Assembly (NCBI GenBank): GCA_030745835.1
Contig: JASLNU010000116.1
Location: 1 to 42,127 of the forward strand
DNA from: GCA-2687515 sp002687515
GTDB taxonomy: Bacteria; Pseudomonadota; Alphaproteobacteria; Rhodospirillales; UBA2165
DNA length: 42,127 bases
Direction of reading: 5' to 3'
Below the pieces are notes generated by a model. The model was not told the origin of the DNA. It saw nothing but the letters and a program-made list of their open reading frames with translations, and made no database searches. Within the stretch, counting starts at the first letter, position 1. Each line of letters starts with the position of its first letter. Below are positions 26,227 to 34,008 of this stretch, in pieces. Both the position numbers and the translations under genes were made by a program.

Positions 26227-27278
26227 GCGCCGGCTCCGCTGTCATCCGCGGTGATCGCCAGCATTTTCCGCAGCGCCTGCTTGGCCTTGCCGCTATCGAT
26301 GGATTCGATCGCCATGGCGACGCCCTCCTTGATCTCGCCGGCGGCGCCGGCGACGTAGAGCGCGGCGGCGGCGTTATAGAGCACGATGTCGCGGTAGGGA
26401 CCGTGCTCGCCGGCCAACAGGGCGGTGATCGCGGCGGCATTTTTTTCCGATTCGCCGCCTTTCAAATCTTCCGGCGCGGCGCGCCCGATGCCGGCATCCT
26501 CGGGCGTAATCTCGAAGGTACTGACCGTGCCATCCTTCAATTCGGCGACATAGGAAACGCCGGTGGTAGTCAACTCGTCGCTGCCGTCCGAGCCATGCAT
26601 CACCCAGGCCCGCTGGCTGCCCAGATTGCCGAGGGTTTGGGCCAGCGGCTGCACCCATTCACGGGCGAAGACACCGGTAAGCTGGCGTTTGACGCCGGCC
26701 GGATTACAGATCGGGCCCAACAGGTTGAAGATGGTGCGGGTCGCAAGTTCGACCCGGGCACCGGCCACATGGCGCATGGCGCTGTGATGGCGCGGCGCCA
26801 TCAGGAAGCCGATTTTGGCCTCGGCTATCGCCCGCTCGATCAATTCGAACGGCGCCTCGTTATTAAGGCCCAACGCCTGCAACGCATCCGCCGCGCCGGA
26901 ACGGGACGACAGCGCCCGGTTGCCGTGCTTGGCCACCGGCACGCCGGCACCGGCGACGACGATGGCGGCGCCGGTCGATATATTATATGTGCCGGTGCCG
27001 TCGCCACCAGTGCCGACCACGTCGATGGCATCTTCGGGCGCTTCGACGGCGGCACATTTGGCGCGCATGGCGCGCGCCGCGCCGGTGATTTCATCGACAC
27101 TTTCGCCGCGCACCCGCAAACCCATCAAAAAACCGCCGATTTGCGCGGGTGTCGCATCCCCGGACATAATCACCTTGAAGGCGAATTCGGCTTCCTCGAC
27201 CGACAACCCGTCACCCGACGCCACCTTGGCGATCGATAATTTCAAGTCATTGGCGAGACCGTTCATTTGTTCGCTCAT
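26223..27278 (-). CDS. trpD: Anthranilate phosphoribosyltransferase
   Basis: Transfers phosphoribose from PRPP to anthranilate, the second step from chorismate to tryptophan. The glycine-rich PRPP motif VVGTGGDGTGTYNIST, the KHGNRALSSRSGAAD block and LGPICNPAGVKRQL are intact. 351 residues, monofunctional (not fused to trpG as in enterobacteria). Start and stop both sit in ATGA overlaps with trpG and trpC. Confidence 0.97.
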   Translation of the reverse strand: MSEQMNGLANDLKLSIAKVASGDGLSVEEAEFAFKVIMSGDATPAQIGGFLMGLRVRGESVDEITGAARAMRAKCAAVEAPEDAIDVVGTGGDGTGTYNISTGAAIVVAGAGVPVAKHGNRALSSRSGAADALQALGLNNEAPFELIERAIAEAKIGFLMAPRHHSAMRHVAGARVELATRTIFNLLGPICNPAGVKRQLTGVFAREWVQPLAQTLGNLGSQRAWVMHGSDGSDELTTTGVSYVAELKDGTVSTFEITPEDAGIGRAAPEDLKGGESEKNAAAITALLAGEHGPYRDIVLYNAAAALYVAGAAGEIKEGVAMAIESIDSGKAKQALRKMLAITADDSGAGA

Positions 27279-27862
27279 GCGGCGATCCCCGCCATTCCAG
27301 CCAGTTTGAGGAAGTTTTCTAGCAGACGGTGACCATGTTCAGAAGCAATACTTTCAGGATGGAACTGCACGCCGGAGCAGGGCAGCGTTTTGTGAGCGAT
27401 GCCCATGACGATGCCGTCATCGGTTTCGGCGGTGATCTGCAATGCGTCCGGCCAATCATCGCGGGCCAGCATCAGCGAATGATAGCGGGTCGCCGAAAAG
27501 GGATTTTCCAGTCCTTCGAACAGGCCGTTCCCGCCGTGCCGGATTTCACTCAACTTGCCATGCACCGGCAAAGGGGCGCGCACCACGCGGGCACCGAACA
27601 CCTGGCCGATCGCCTGAAACCCGAGACAGACTCCGAACAGGGGTATACGGCCGGCAGCGGCGGCGACCAGATCCAGGCATATCCCGGCGCGATCTGGATC
27701 GCACGGGCCCGGCGACAAGCAGATGGCATCGGGCTCGAGCGCCAGCGCCTGGTCCACCGTAAGGGCATCGTTGCGGTGCACGGCAACCTCCGCCCCAAGT
27801 TCACCGAAACAGTGCTTCAGGTTGTAGGCAAAGCTATCATAGTTATCTATTAATAACAACAT
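27275..27862 (-). CDS. trpG: Anthranilate synthase component II (glutamine amidotransferase)
   Basis: Supplies ammonia from glutamine to TrpE. Class I amidotransferase triad: Cys79 (LFGVCLGFQ) and the His-Glu of GVQFHPESI; the opening MLLLIDNYDSFAYNL is characteristic. Length 195 is normal. It could also serve PabB in folate synthesis, as some TrpG proteins do. Its partner trpE is not adjacent but 4.6 kb away, beyond the copper genes, though on the same strand. No attenuator leader peptide was recognised upstream (27863-28076). Confidence 0.95.
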   Translation of the reverse strand: MLLLIDNYDSFAYNLKHCFGELGAEVAVHRNDALTVDQALALEPDAICLSPGPCDPDRAGICLDLVAAAAGRIPLFGVCLGFQAIGQVFGARVVRAPLPVHGKLSEIRHGGNGLFEGLENPFSATRYHSLMLARDDWPDALQITAETDDGIVMGIAHKTLPCSGVQFHPESIASEHGHRLLENFLKLAGMAGIAA

Positions 27863-28038
27863 AACAAATGGTTATAATACTTTATTAACCTAATGTATTA
27901 GTTTAATTTCGGGTTCGAGCTTGGCCGCAGATTGCCGCTTGAGCGGGGCCAGGTCAAGGCAACTGATTGCTCCCAGCCGGCGATCGGTTTTTCCACAAAA
28001 TCATTGTTGACATTCCCCCGCCTGTAACGTTCATGATA

Positions 28039-28060
28039 ACCTTCCAGTTTAATGGAAAGT
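28039..28060 (+). promoter_or_regulatory. CueR-type copper operator upstream of copA
   Basis: ACCTTCC-N8-GGAAAGT is a dyad with one mismatch, matching the known CueR/HmrR operator pattern (ACCTTCC...GGAAGGT). It lies directly before copA, and a CueR-like regulator is encoded after it. In usual CueR promoters the dyad fills a 19-base spacer; here that gives a poor -35 (ATAACC, 28036-28041) and poor -10 (28061-28066), and a start nearly at the ATG. An alternative upstream -35 is TTGACA at 28007-28012. Confidence 0.65.
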
Positions 28061-28076
28061 TTGTGAGGCGCCTCCC

Positions 28077-30824
28077 ATGCAAGCCACCGATCCAGTCTGC
28101 GGCATGTCGGTCGATACCGAAGCGGAAAAGCCGTTTTTCGAGTTTGAAGAAGACACTTATCATTTTTGCTGCGACGGCTGCCGCACAAAATTTTCAGCCG
28201 ATCCGATGGTCTATTTGAACGATACCGATCCGGTGTGCGGCATGAAGGTGGACAAGCGCAAGGACAAGCCGAGTTACGATCTGGACGGCGTTACCTACCG
28301 GTTCTGCTGCGACGGTTGCCGCACCAAGTTCGCGGGTGATCCGGAGAAATACCTATCGCCGTCGGACGCCGAGGAGGAAGCGGACGATCTCGCCACCGAT
28401 CCCGTCTGCGGCATGTCGGTCGACACCGAAGCGGGAAAACCGTTTTTCGAGTTCGAGGACGATACCTATCATTTTTGCTGTGATGGCTGCCGCACCAAAT
28501 TTTCAGCCGATCCGATGGCCTATCTGAACGACACCGATCCGGTTTGCGGCATGCAGGTCGATAAGCGCAAGGACAAGCCGAGTTTCGAGCTGGACGGCGT
28601 TACTTACCGGTTCTGCAGCGACGGCTGCCGCACGAAATTCGCCGGCAACCCGGAAAAATACCTGAATCCCGAGGAGCAGGAAGAGGAAGCGGGCGATCCC
28701 ACGGCCATCTATACCTGTCCCATGGACCCGGAGATCGAGCAGGTCGGACCGGGAAGCTGCCCGATCTGCGGCATGGCGCTGGAACCGATGGATCCGCTGG
28801 CGGCGTTGGCCGAGACGGAAAACCCCGAACTTATCTATATGAGCAAGCGGTTTTGGGTCTGTCTGGCCCTCTCGATCCCGATTTTGATCCTTTCCATGGG
28901 TGATTTGCTGCCGGGACAGCCGATTTCTAAGTTGATTTCCCATAAAACCAACGCCTATGCGCAACTGATCCTAACCGCGCCGGTGGTTCTCTGGGGCGCC
29001 CAGGCGTTTTTCGAGCGCGCCTGGTCGTCGCTGGTCAGCCGCAATTTCAATATGTTCACCCTGATCGGCATCGGCGTCGGCGTCGCCTTCGTCTACAGCA
29101 CCGTCGCGGCCCTGTTTCCGGGACTGTTTCCGGGAACCTTCCGCGATGCAAGCGGCGAGGTGGCAATCTATTTCGAGGCGGCGGCGGTGATCACCACCCT
29201 GGTTCTGTTGGGCCAGATGCTGGAGCTGCGTGCCCGCGAACGCACATCGGGGGCGATCCGCGCATTGCTGGATCTGGCGCCCAAGGAGGCGAGGCGCATC
29301 AACGCCGACGGCGGCGAGGAAGATGTGCCGCTCGATCAAATCAAGGCCGGCGACCGGCTGCGCGTGCGCCCCGGCGAGGCGATCCCCACCGACGGCGTCG
29401 TCGAGGAGGGCACCAGCTCCGTCGACGCCTCGATGATCACCGGCGAATCGATCCCGGTCGAGGTCGGCCCCGGCGCCAAGGTGACCGGCGGCACCGTCAA
29501 CCAAACCGGCGGTTTTGTTATGCTCGCCGAGCGGGTCGGCGGCGAAACCCTCCTGTCGCAGATCGTGCGCATGGTGGCCGAGGCGCAACGCAGCCGCGCC
29601 CCGGTACAGCGCCTGGCCGACAGCGTATCGGGCTATTTCGTGCCCGCCGTGGTTGCCGCTTCGGTCCTGACCTTCATCATTTGGGCCAGCGTCGGCCCGG
29701 AACCACGGCTGGCCTTCGCCATCGTCAACGCGGTCGCGGTACTGATCATCGCCTGCCCATGCGCGCTCGGGCTGGCGACACCGATGTCGATCATGGTCGG
29801 CGCCGGCCGCGGGGCCCAGGCCGGGGTCCTGATCAAGGACGCGGAATCCCTGGAAATCCTTGAAAAAGTCGACACCCTGGTGGTCGACAAGACCGGCACC
29901 CTGACCGAAGGCAAGCCGCGCGTGACGCACATTGTCAGCGGCGGCGGACTGGACGAAGACGCGGTGCTTGGCCTCGCCGCCGGGCTCGAAAAAGGCAGCG
30001 AGCACCCGCTCGCCGCTGCCATCATCGATGCGGCCGAACTGAAAGGCCTGGAAATTCCCGCGGCCGGAGATTTCCAGTCGATCACCGGCAAGGGCGTCAC
30101 CGGCAATATCGGGGGTCGCGCCATCGCCCTCGGCAATGCCGCTCTGCTCGAATATCTGAAGGTGGATGGCGGCGATTTGGCGGACAGGGCCGAAGAATTA
30201 CGCGCAGACGGCGAAACCGTGATGTTCGTGGTTATCGACGGCACCGTGGCCGGACTTGTGGCGGCGGCCGACCCGGTCAAGGAAAGCACGCCCGAGGCGT
30301 TAGACGGCCTGGCCGCCGCTGGCATCCGGGTTGTCATGCTGACTGGCGATTCGGAAACAACCGCCCGCGCTGTCGCCCGCGCCCTCGATATCGAAGAGGT
30401 GGAAGCCGGCGTTTTGCCCGAACGCAAGGGCGAGGTGGTCAAGCGCCTGCGCGCCGGGGGCGCCGTCGTCGCCATGGCCGGTGACGGCGTCAACGACGCG
30501 CCCGCCCTGGCCGCCGCTGATGTCGGTATCGCCATGGGGACCGGCACCGACATCGCCATGGAAAGCGCCGGCGTGACCCTGGTCAAGGGCGATTTGAGGG
30601 GCATCCTGCGTGCCCGCAGGCTGAGCCGCAACACCATGCGAAATATCAGGCAGAATCTATTTTTTGCCTTTATTTACAATAGCATAGGGGTTCCCATCGC
30701 GGCCGGTATTTTGTTCCCGTTTTTCGGCATCCTGCTCAGCCCGATGATTGCCGCCGCGGCCATGAGTTTGAGCTCCGTTTCGGTGATCGGCAATGCCCTT
30801 CGCCTGCGCACGATGCGCCTTTAA
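28077..30824 (+). CDS. copA: Copper-type P1B-ATPase with four N-terminal YHS domains
   Basis: Inner-membrane pump that most likely exports Cu(I) or Ag(I). Four YHS metal-binding domains occupy residues 4-49, 50-94, 107-152 and 153-198, each with DPVCGM and a CCDGC-type cluster (CSDGC in the fourth). A heavy-metal-binding domain follows (YTCPMDPEIE, SCPICGM, about 212-238). The ATPase core begins near 255 with the ion-site CPC at 560-562, TGES at 455-458, phosphorylated D604 (DKTGT), SEHPL at 641 and GDGVNDAP at 802-809. Cu-type features in the last helices are YN at 867-868 and MSLSS at 896-900. No GMxCxxC HMA domain is present. 915 residues. GAGGCG precedes the ATG; a CueR-type box lies just upstream. 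Confidence 0.93.
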   Translation: MQATDPVCGMSVDTEAEKPFFEFEEDTYHFCCDGCRTKFSADPMVYLNDTDPVCGMKVDKRKDKPSYDLDGVTYRFCCDGCRTKFAGDPEKYLSPSDAEEEADDLATDPVCGMSVDTEAGKPFFEFEDDTYHFCCDGCRTKFSADPMAYLNDTDPVCGMQVDKRKDKPSFELDGVTYRFCSDGCRTKFAGNPEKYLNPEEQEEEAGDPTAIYTCPMDPEIEQVGPGSCPICGMALEPMDPLAALAETENPELIYMSKRFWVCLALSIPILILSMGDLLPGQPISKLISHKTNAYAQLILTAPVVLWGAQAFFERAWSSLVSRNFNMFTLIGIGVGVAFVYSTVAALFPGLFPGTFRDASGEVAIYFEAAAVITTLVLLGQMLELRARERTSGAIRALLDLAPKEARRINADGGEEDVPLDQIKAGDRLRVRPGEAIPTDGVVEEGTSSVDASMITGESIPVEVGPGAKVTGGTVNQTGGFVMLAERVGGETLLSQIVRMVAEAQRSRAPVQRLADSVSGYFVPAVVAASVLTFIIWASVGPEPRLAFAIVNAVAVLIIACPCALGLATPMSIMVGAGRGAQAGVLIKDAESLEILEKVDTLVVDKTGTLTEGKPRVTHIVSGGGLDEDAVLGLAAGLEKGSEHPLAAAIIDAAELKGLEIPAAGDFQSITGKGVTGNIGGRAIALGNAALLEYLKVDGGDLADRAEELRADGETVMFVVIDGTVAGLVAAADPVKESTPEALDGLAAAGIRVVMLTGDSETTARAVARALDIEEVEAGVLPERKGEVVKRLRAGGAVVAMAGDGVNDAPALAAADVGIAMGTGTDIAMESAGVTLVKGDLRGILRARRLSRNTMRNIRQNLFFAFIYNSIGVPIAAGILFPFFGILLSPMIAAAAMSLSSVSVIGNALRLRTMRL
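28089..28706 (+). repeat. Internal duplication of a two-YHS unit in copA
   Basis: A unit of 309 bases (28089-28397) encoding YHS1, YHS2 and an acidic linker is repeated directly at 28398-28706 with high nucleotide identity, including many shared synonymous choices (for example CCGTTTTTCGAGTT in both). The second copy differs mainly in the linker and in the CSDGC cluster. It is a whole-unit tandem duplication within the gene. Confidence 0.9.
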
Positions 30825-30866
30825 CTACCCCAACTACATTTGCAGATAGATTGTTTTGGAATCGTA

Positions 30867-31271
30867 ATGAATATTGGGCATATCTCCGAACTGACCGGCG
30901 TCACCGCCAAGACCATCCGCTATTACGAAAGCATCGGCCTGATCCCCGAACCGCCGCGCAGGGCGAGCGGCTACCGTGATTACGGCGATACCGACGTGGC
31001 GACCCTGCGATTCGTCAGCAAGGCGCGAAAACTGGGCTTTTCGCTGAAGGACGTGACCCAACTTCTCGGCCTTTGGCAGGACCGGAACCGGTCGAGCGCC
31101 GAGGTCAAGGCCCTGACCGCGCGGCATATAACGGAAATCGAACAGCGCATCGACGAACTTGAGGCGGTCCGCCGGACCTTGCTGGACCTGTCCCGCCGCT
31201 GCCACGGCGACGAGCGGCCCGACTGCCCGATTATCGACGATCTGGCGGGCAGGCATCGCAGCGGCAATTGA
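30867..31271 (+). CDS. cueR: CueR/HmrR-like Cu(I)-responsive MerR regulator
   Basis: Copper-sensing transcription activator of the MerR family, expected to switch on copA. From the ATG at 30867 (134 residues): winged-helix DNA-binding domain at 1-70 (NIGHISELTGVTAKTIRYYE, then ASGYRDY), dimerisation helix about 80-110, and the metal loop. Cys112 and Cys120 (CHGDERPDC) and Ser77 occupy exactly the positions that mark Cu(I)/Ag(I) sensors rather than Zn, Hg or redox sensors. It lies 42 bases after copA on the same strand and has no obvious own promoter, so a copA-cueR operon with positive feedback is likely. Confidence 0.9.
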   Translation: MNIGHISELTGVTAKTIRYYESIGLIPEPPRRASGYRDYGDTDVATLRFVSKARKLGFSLKDVTQLLGLWQDRNRSSAEVKALTARHITEIEQRIDELEAVRRTLLDLSRRCHGDERPDCPIIDDLAGRHRSGN

Positions 31272-31338
31272 CCTTGGGCGATTGACCTTGCCGCCGAAGC
31301 CCGTAACCTTGGCGCCATAACAAGTTTGGAAGCAAATC

Positions 31339-32325
31339 ATGGCGCTGGCGGACCCATCGAAATCAAGCGCGAAGCCCAAACGGAAGGCAATTTTGGGCGT
31401 TGCTGCCATTGCCGCGGTCGTCGCCGTGGGCGCCGGCGCATGGTTCGTATTCGACCCCCCGGGCGGCCCGATCGGCCCGATCGGCCTTGAAATTCCGCCA
31501 AAAATCGTTGCCCAACGTCCGCCACCGGCAGCGCCGCAATTTGCCCCCGATTCCGACCGGCCGGCCGCCGCGATCCGGGGACAGGCGCCGGCGGAAAAGC
31601 CGTTAAAACCCCAAATTGAGCCGGTCACACCGATAAAAATAGCCATTGTCATCGATGACGCCGGGATCGACCGCAAGCGGACGCGGCGCGCCATTTCACT
31701 GCCCGGGCCATTGACTATCGCCTTTCTTGTCTATGCCAATGATGTGGCCAAACAAGCCAAGGCGGCGGCGGCGGCGGGCCACGAGCTGTTGGTGCATGTC
31801 AATATGGAGGCGGAAAGCCGCGCCGTCGATCCGGGCCCCAATGTGCTGCTGCGCAATGTCGAACCGGACGTCAATTTGAAACGCCTCAATTGGCAGCTGG
31901 GAAGATTCACCGGTTTCGTCGGCGTCAACAACCATATGGGCAGCAAATTCACCAGCGATCCGGAAAACATGACCCTGGTGTTGCGGGAGCTGAAGCGGCG
32001 GGGTCTCCTGTTCCTCGATTCGCGCACCTCGCCCAAGTCCGTCGGCGCAAAAATCGCACTTTCCATGGGCATTCGCACCGCCGTCCGCGATGTTTTCCTG
32101 GATAATCAGCCGGAACTGGCCGCGGTCAGGCGCAATTTGGCGAAAACCGAGAAGATTGCGCGGCGCACCGGCTCCGCCATCGCCATCGGTCACCCCAGGG
32201 ACGCGACCCTGGACATCCTTGCCGAATGGCTGCCGGCGGCGGCGGCACGCGGCATCCGGCTGGTGCCGGTTTCGCACCTGGCCAGCCGCCAGGCGCATCC
32301 CTCCAACCACGCGGTGAAGCGGTGA
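31339..32325 (+). CDS. Divergent polysaccharide deacetylase family protein
   Basis: Membrane-anchored envelope protein of the divergent polysaccharide deacetylase (DUF610/YibQ-like) family. Residues 1-16 are basic, 17-38 form one transmembrane helix, 40-98 a Pro/Ala-rich linker, and about 98-320 the NodB-like barrel (IAIVIDDAGIDR, LLVHVNMEAE, GVNNHMGSKFT, FLDSRTSPKS, AIAIGHPRDATLD). GGAAG precedes the ATG. Family members often stand near ctpA or envelope genes; here it follows cueR by 67 bases, with no known copper link. Substrate is unknown; the family may not deacetylate at all. It converges on trpE. Confidence 0.88.
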   Translation: MALADPSKSSAKPKRKAILGVAAIAAVVAVGAGAWFVFDPPGGPIGPIGLEIPPKIVAQRPPPAAPQFAPDSDRPAAAIRGQAPAEKPLKPQIEPVTPIKIAIVIDDAGIDRKRTRRAISLPGPLTIAFLVYANDVAKQAKAAAAAGHELLVHVNMEAESRAVDPGPNVLLRNVEPDVNLKRLNWQLGRFTGFVGVNNHMGSKFTSDPENMTLVLRELKRRGLLFLDSRTSPKSVGAKIALSMGIRTAVRDVFLDNQPELAAVRRNLAKTEKIARRTGSAIAIGHPRDATLDILAEWLPAAAARGIRLVPVSHLASRQAHPSNHAVKR

Positions 32326-32492
32326 TAAAAGAACCGCCCTTGATTTATTTACAGTCTAAATTGGGCCGTCTGCTCGCCGCCGCGCCCGGAATTCAAGGCG
32401 ATTGCCGCAATCGGTGATCGGCGATCTGTTCCGGGACCTGCGTTCGAGCAACTATTTCAATCTGTTCTGAACGAATAAGGTTCGCCCGGGCG
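32326..32492. other. Intergenic stretch with possible decayed coding remnant
   Basis: Between the convergent deacetylase and trpE genes the three plus-strand frames each give a short protein-like piece in succession (LIYLQSKLGRLLAAAPG, then EFKAIAAIGD, then IGDLFRDLRSSNYFNLF before a stop). Joined, they could be the tail of a frameshifted gene, but I do not recognise a family and the composition bias alone could produce this. Confidence 0.2.
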
Positions 32493-34007
32493 TCAATTCG
32501 GCTTTTGCGAAAAGCGCACCGCTTCGGCGGCGGCGCGCAGGAGGCCCATCGCCTTGTTGCGGCATTCCTCGTGCTCGGCGACGGGGTCCGAATCGGCGAC
32601 GATGCCGGCGCCGGCCTGGACGTAGAGCTTTTGGTCCTTCAGCACCGCCGTCCTGAGCGCGATACAGGTGTCCATGTCGCCATTGGCGCCGAAATAGCCG
32701 ATGCATCCGGCATAAATGCCGCGCCGCAAGGTCTCCAGCTCGTCGATGATCTGCATCGCCCGCACCTTGGGCGCGCCGGAAACGGTGCCGGCCGGAAAGC
32801 CCGACAGCAAGGCATCGACGGCATCGAGCCCGTCATCCAAATCGCCTTCGACGTTGGATACGATATGCATGACGTGGGAATAGCGTTCGATGCCGTTGCG
32901 TTCGGTGACCTCGACGCTGCCCACCTTGGCGACGCGGCCGACATCGTTGCGGCCGAGATCGAGGAGCATCAGATGTTCGGCCAACTCCTTGGGATCGTTC
33001 AGCAATTCCTCGGCCAGCCGGCGGTCCTCGGCATCGTCGGCGCCGCGCCGGCGGGTGCCGGCCAGCGGCCGGATGGTCACCCGGCCGGCGCGCATGCGGA
33101 CGAGAAGCTCGGGGCTCGAGCCGACGATGGAAAAGCCGCCGAAATCCAGGAAAAACAGGAACGGCGAGGGGTTGATCCGCCTGAGCGCCCGGTAGAAGGC
33201 CAGCGGCGGCAAATCGAACGGCAGGGAAAATTGCTGCGACAGGACCACCTGAAAGACATCGCCGCTAAGGATATATTCCTTGCCCTTGGCGACGATCTCG
33301 CAGAACTCCGCCTCGCTCATATTGGAAACCGGATCGCCGAACCCGCCGGCTTCCAGATCGGCGCCGTGGGCCAGGCTTTTATCGAAATCAATGAGCACCC
33401 GGCCGAGGCGCGCCAGCGCCGTTTCAAAGGCATCGCGCGGCGCAATCCCGGCATCGGGCCAAACCGGGGTGACCACGGTCACCATATCCTCGATGGTGTC
33501 GAAGACGGTGATGATGGTCGGGCGCAGGAACTGGCCGTCGGGCACATCCATCGCCGCCGGATTGGTGTCGGGAATGTTCTCCGCGAGGCGCACCGCGTCG
33601 TAGCCCAGATAACCGAACAGGCCGGCCGCCATCGGCGGCAGCCCGGCCGGCAAATCGATGCGCGATTCGGCCAAAACGGCGCGGAATGACGCCAGCGCGC
33701 CATCGATTTCAGAAACCGGGCAGGGCGTGAACGCCTCCGTGTCTTGCAGCGCCCGGCGATTGATCTCGGCGGTATTGCCATGGCAGCGCCAGATCAAATC
33801 CGGCTGCATGCCGATAAACGAATAGCGGCCCCGGATATTTCCGCCTTCCACCGATTCCAGGAGAAAACTGTTGGGGGCGCCATCGGAGAGCTTGATCATC
33901 GCCGACACCGGCGTTTCCAGATCGGCGATGATCTGGGTCGAGACAACCTGGGGCCTGCCGGCGGCATAAGCCGCTTCGAATTCCTCGAATTCGGGCTCGG
34001 CGCGCAT
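32493..34007 (-). CDS. trpE: Anthranilate synthase component I
   Basis: Converts chorismate to anthranilate with ammonia from TrpG. The N-terminal tryptophan-feedback motif LLES (SFLLESVEGG) is present, and the chorismate-binding core has PLAGTRRRG, LMLLDLGRNDVGRV, HIVSNVEG and FPAGTVSGAPKVRAM. 504 residues from the ATG at 34007, which begins one base after the ppiD stop (TAA-C-ATG in the coding sense). The weak Shine-Dalgarno suggests coupling to ppiD. It is not followed by trpG as in most relatives: 167 bases, the deacetylase and the copper genes intervene. Confidence 0.96.
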   Translation of the reverse strand: MRAEPEFEEFEAAYAAGRPQVVSTQIIADLETPVSAMIKLSDGAPNSFLLESVEGGNIRGRYSFIGMQPDLIWRCHGNTAEINRRALQDTEAFTPCPVSEIDGALASFRAVLAESRIDLPAGLPPMAAGLFGYLGYDAVRLAENIPDTNPAAMDVPDGQFLRPTIITVFDTIEDMVTVVTPVWPDAGIAPRDAFETALARLGRVLIDFDKSLAHGADLEAGGFGDPVSNMSEAEFCEIVAKGKEYILSGDVFQVVLSQQFSLPFDLPPLAFYRALRRINPSPFLFFLDFGGFSIVGSSPELLVRMRAGRVTIRPLAGTRRRGADDAEDRRLAEELLNDPKELAEHLMLLDLGRNDVGRVAKVGSVEVTERNGIERYSHVMHIVSNVEGDLDDGLDAVDALLSGFPAGTVSGAPKVRAMQIIDELETLRRGIYAGCIGYFGANGDMDTCIALRTAVLKDQKLYVQAGAGIVADSDPVAEHEECRNKAMGLLRAAAEAVRFSQKPN

Positions 34008-34008
34008 G

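Noticed and set aside
27898..28188. Minus-strand frame between trpG and copA
   Set aside because: It overlaps the copper operator and the copA start, and matches no family I know.
28971..30005. Long minus-strand frame opposite copA
   Set aside because: GC-rich shadow with His/Asp/Gly-rich composition; copA on the other strand has every catalytic motif.
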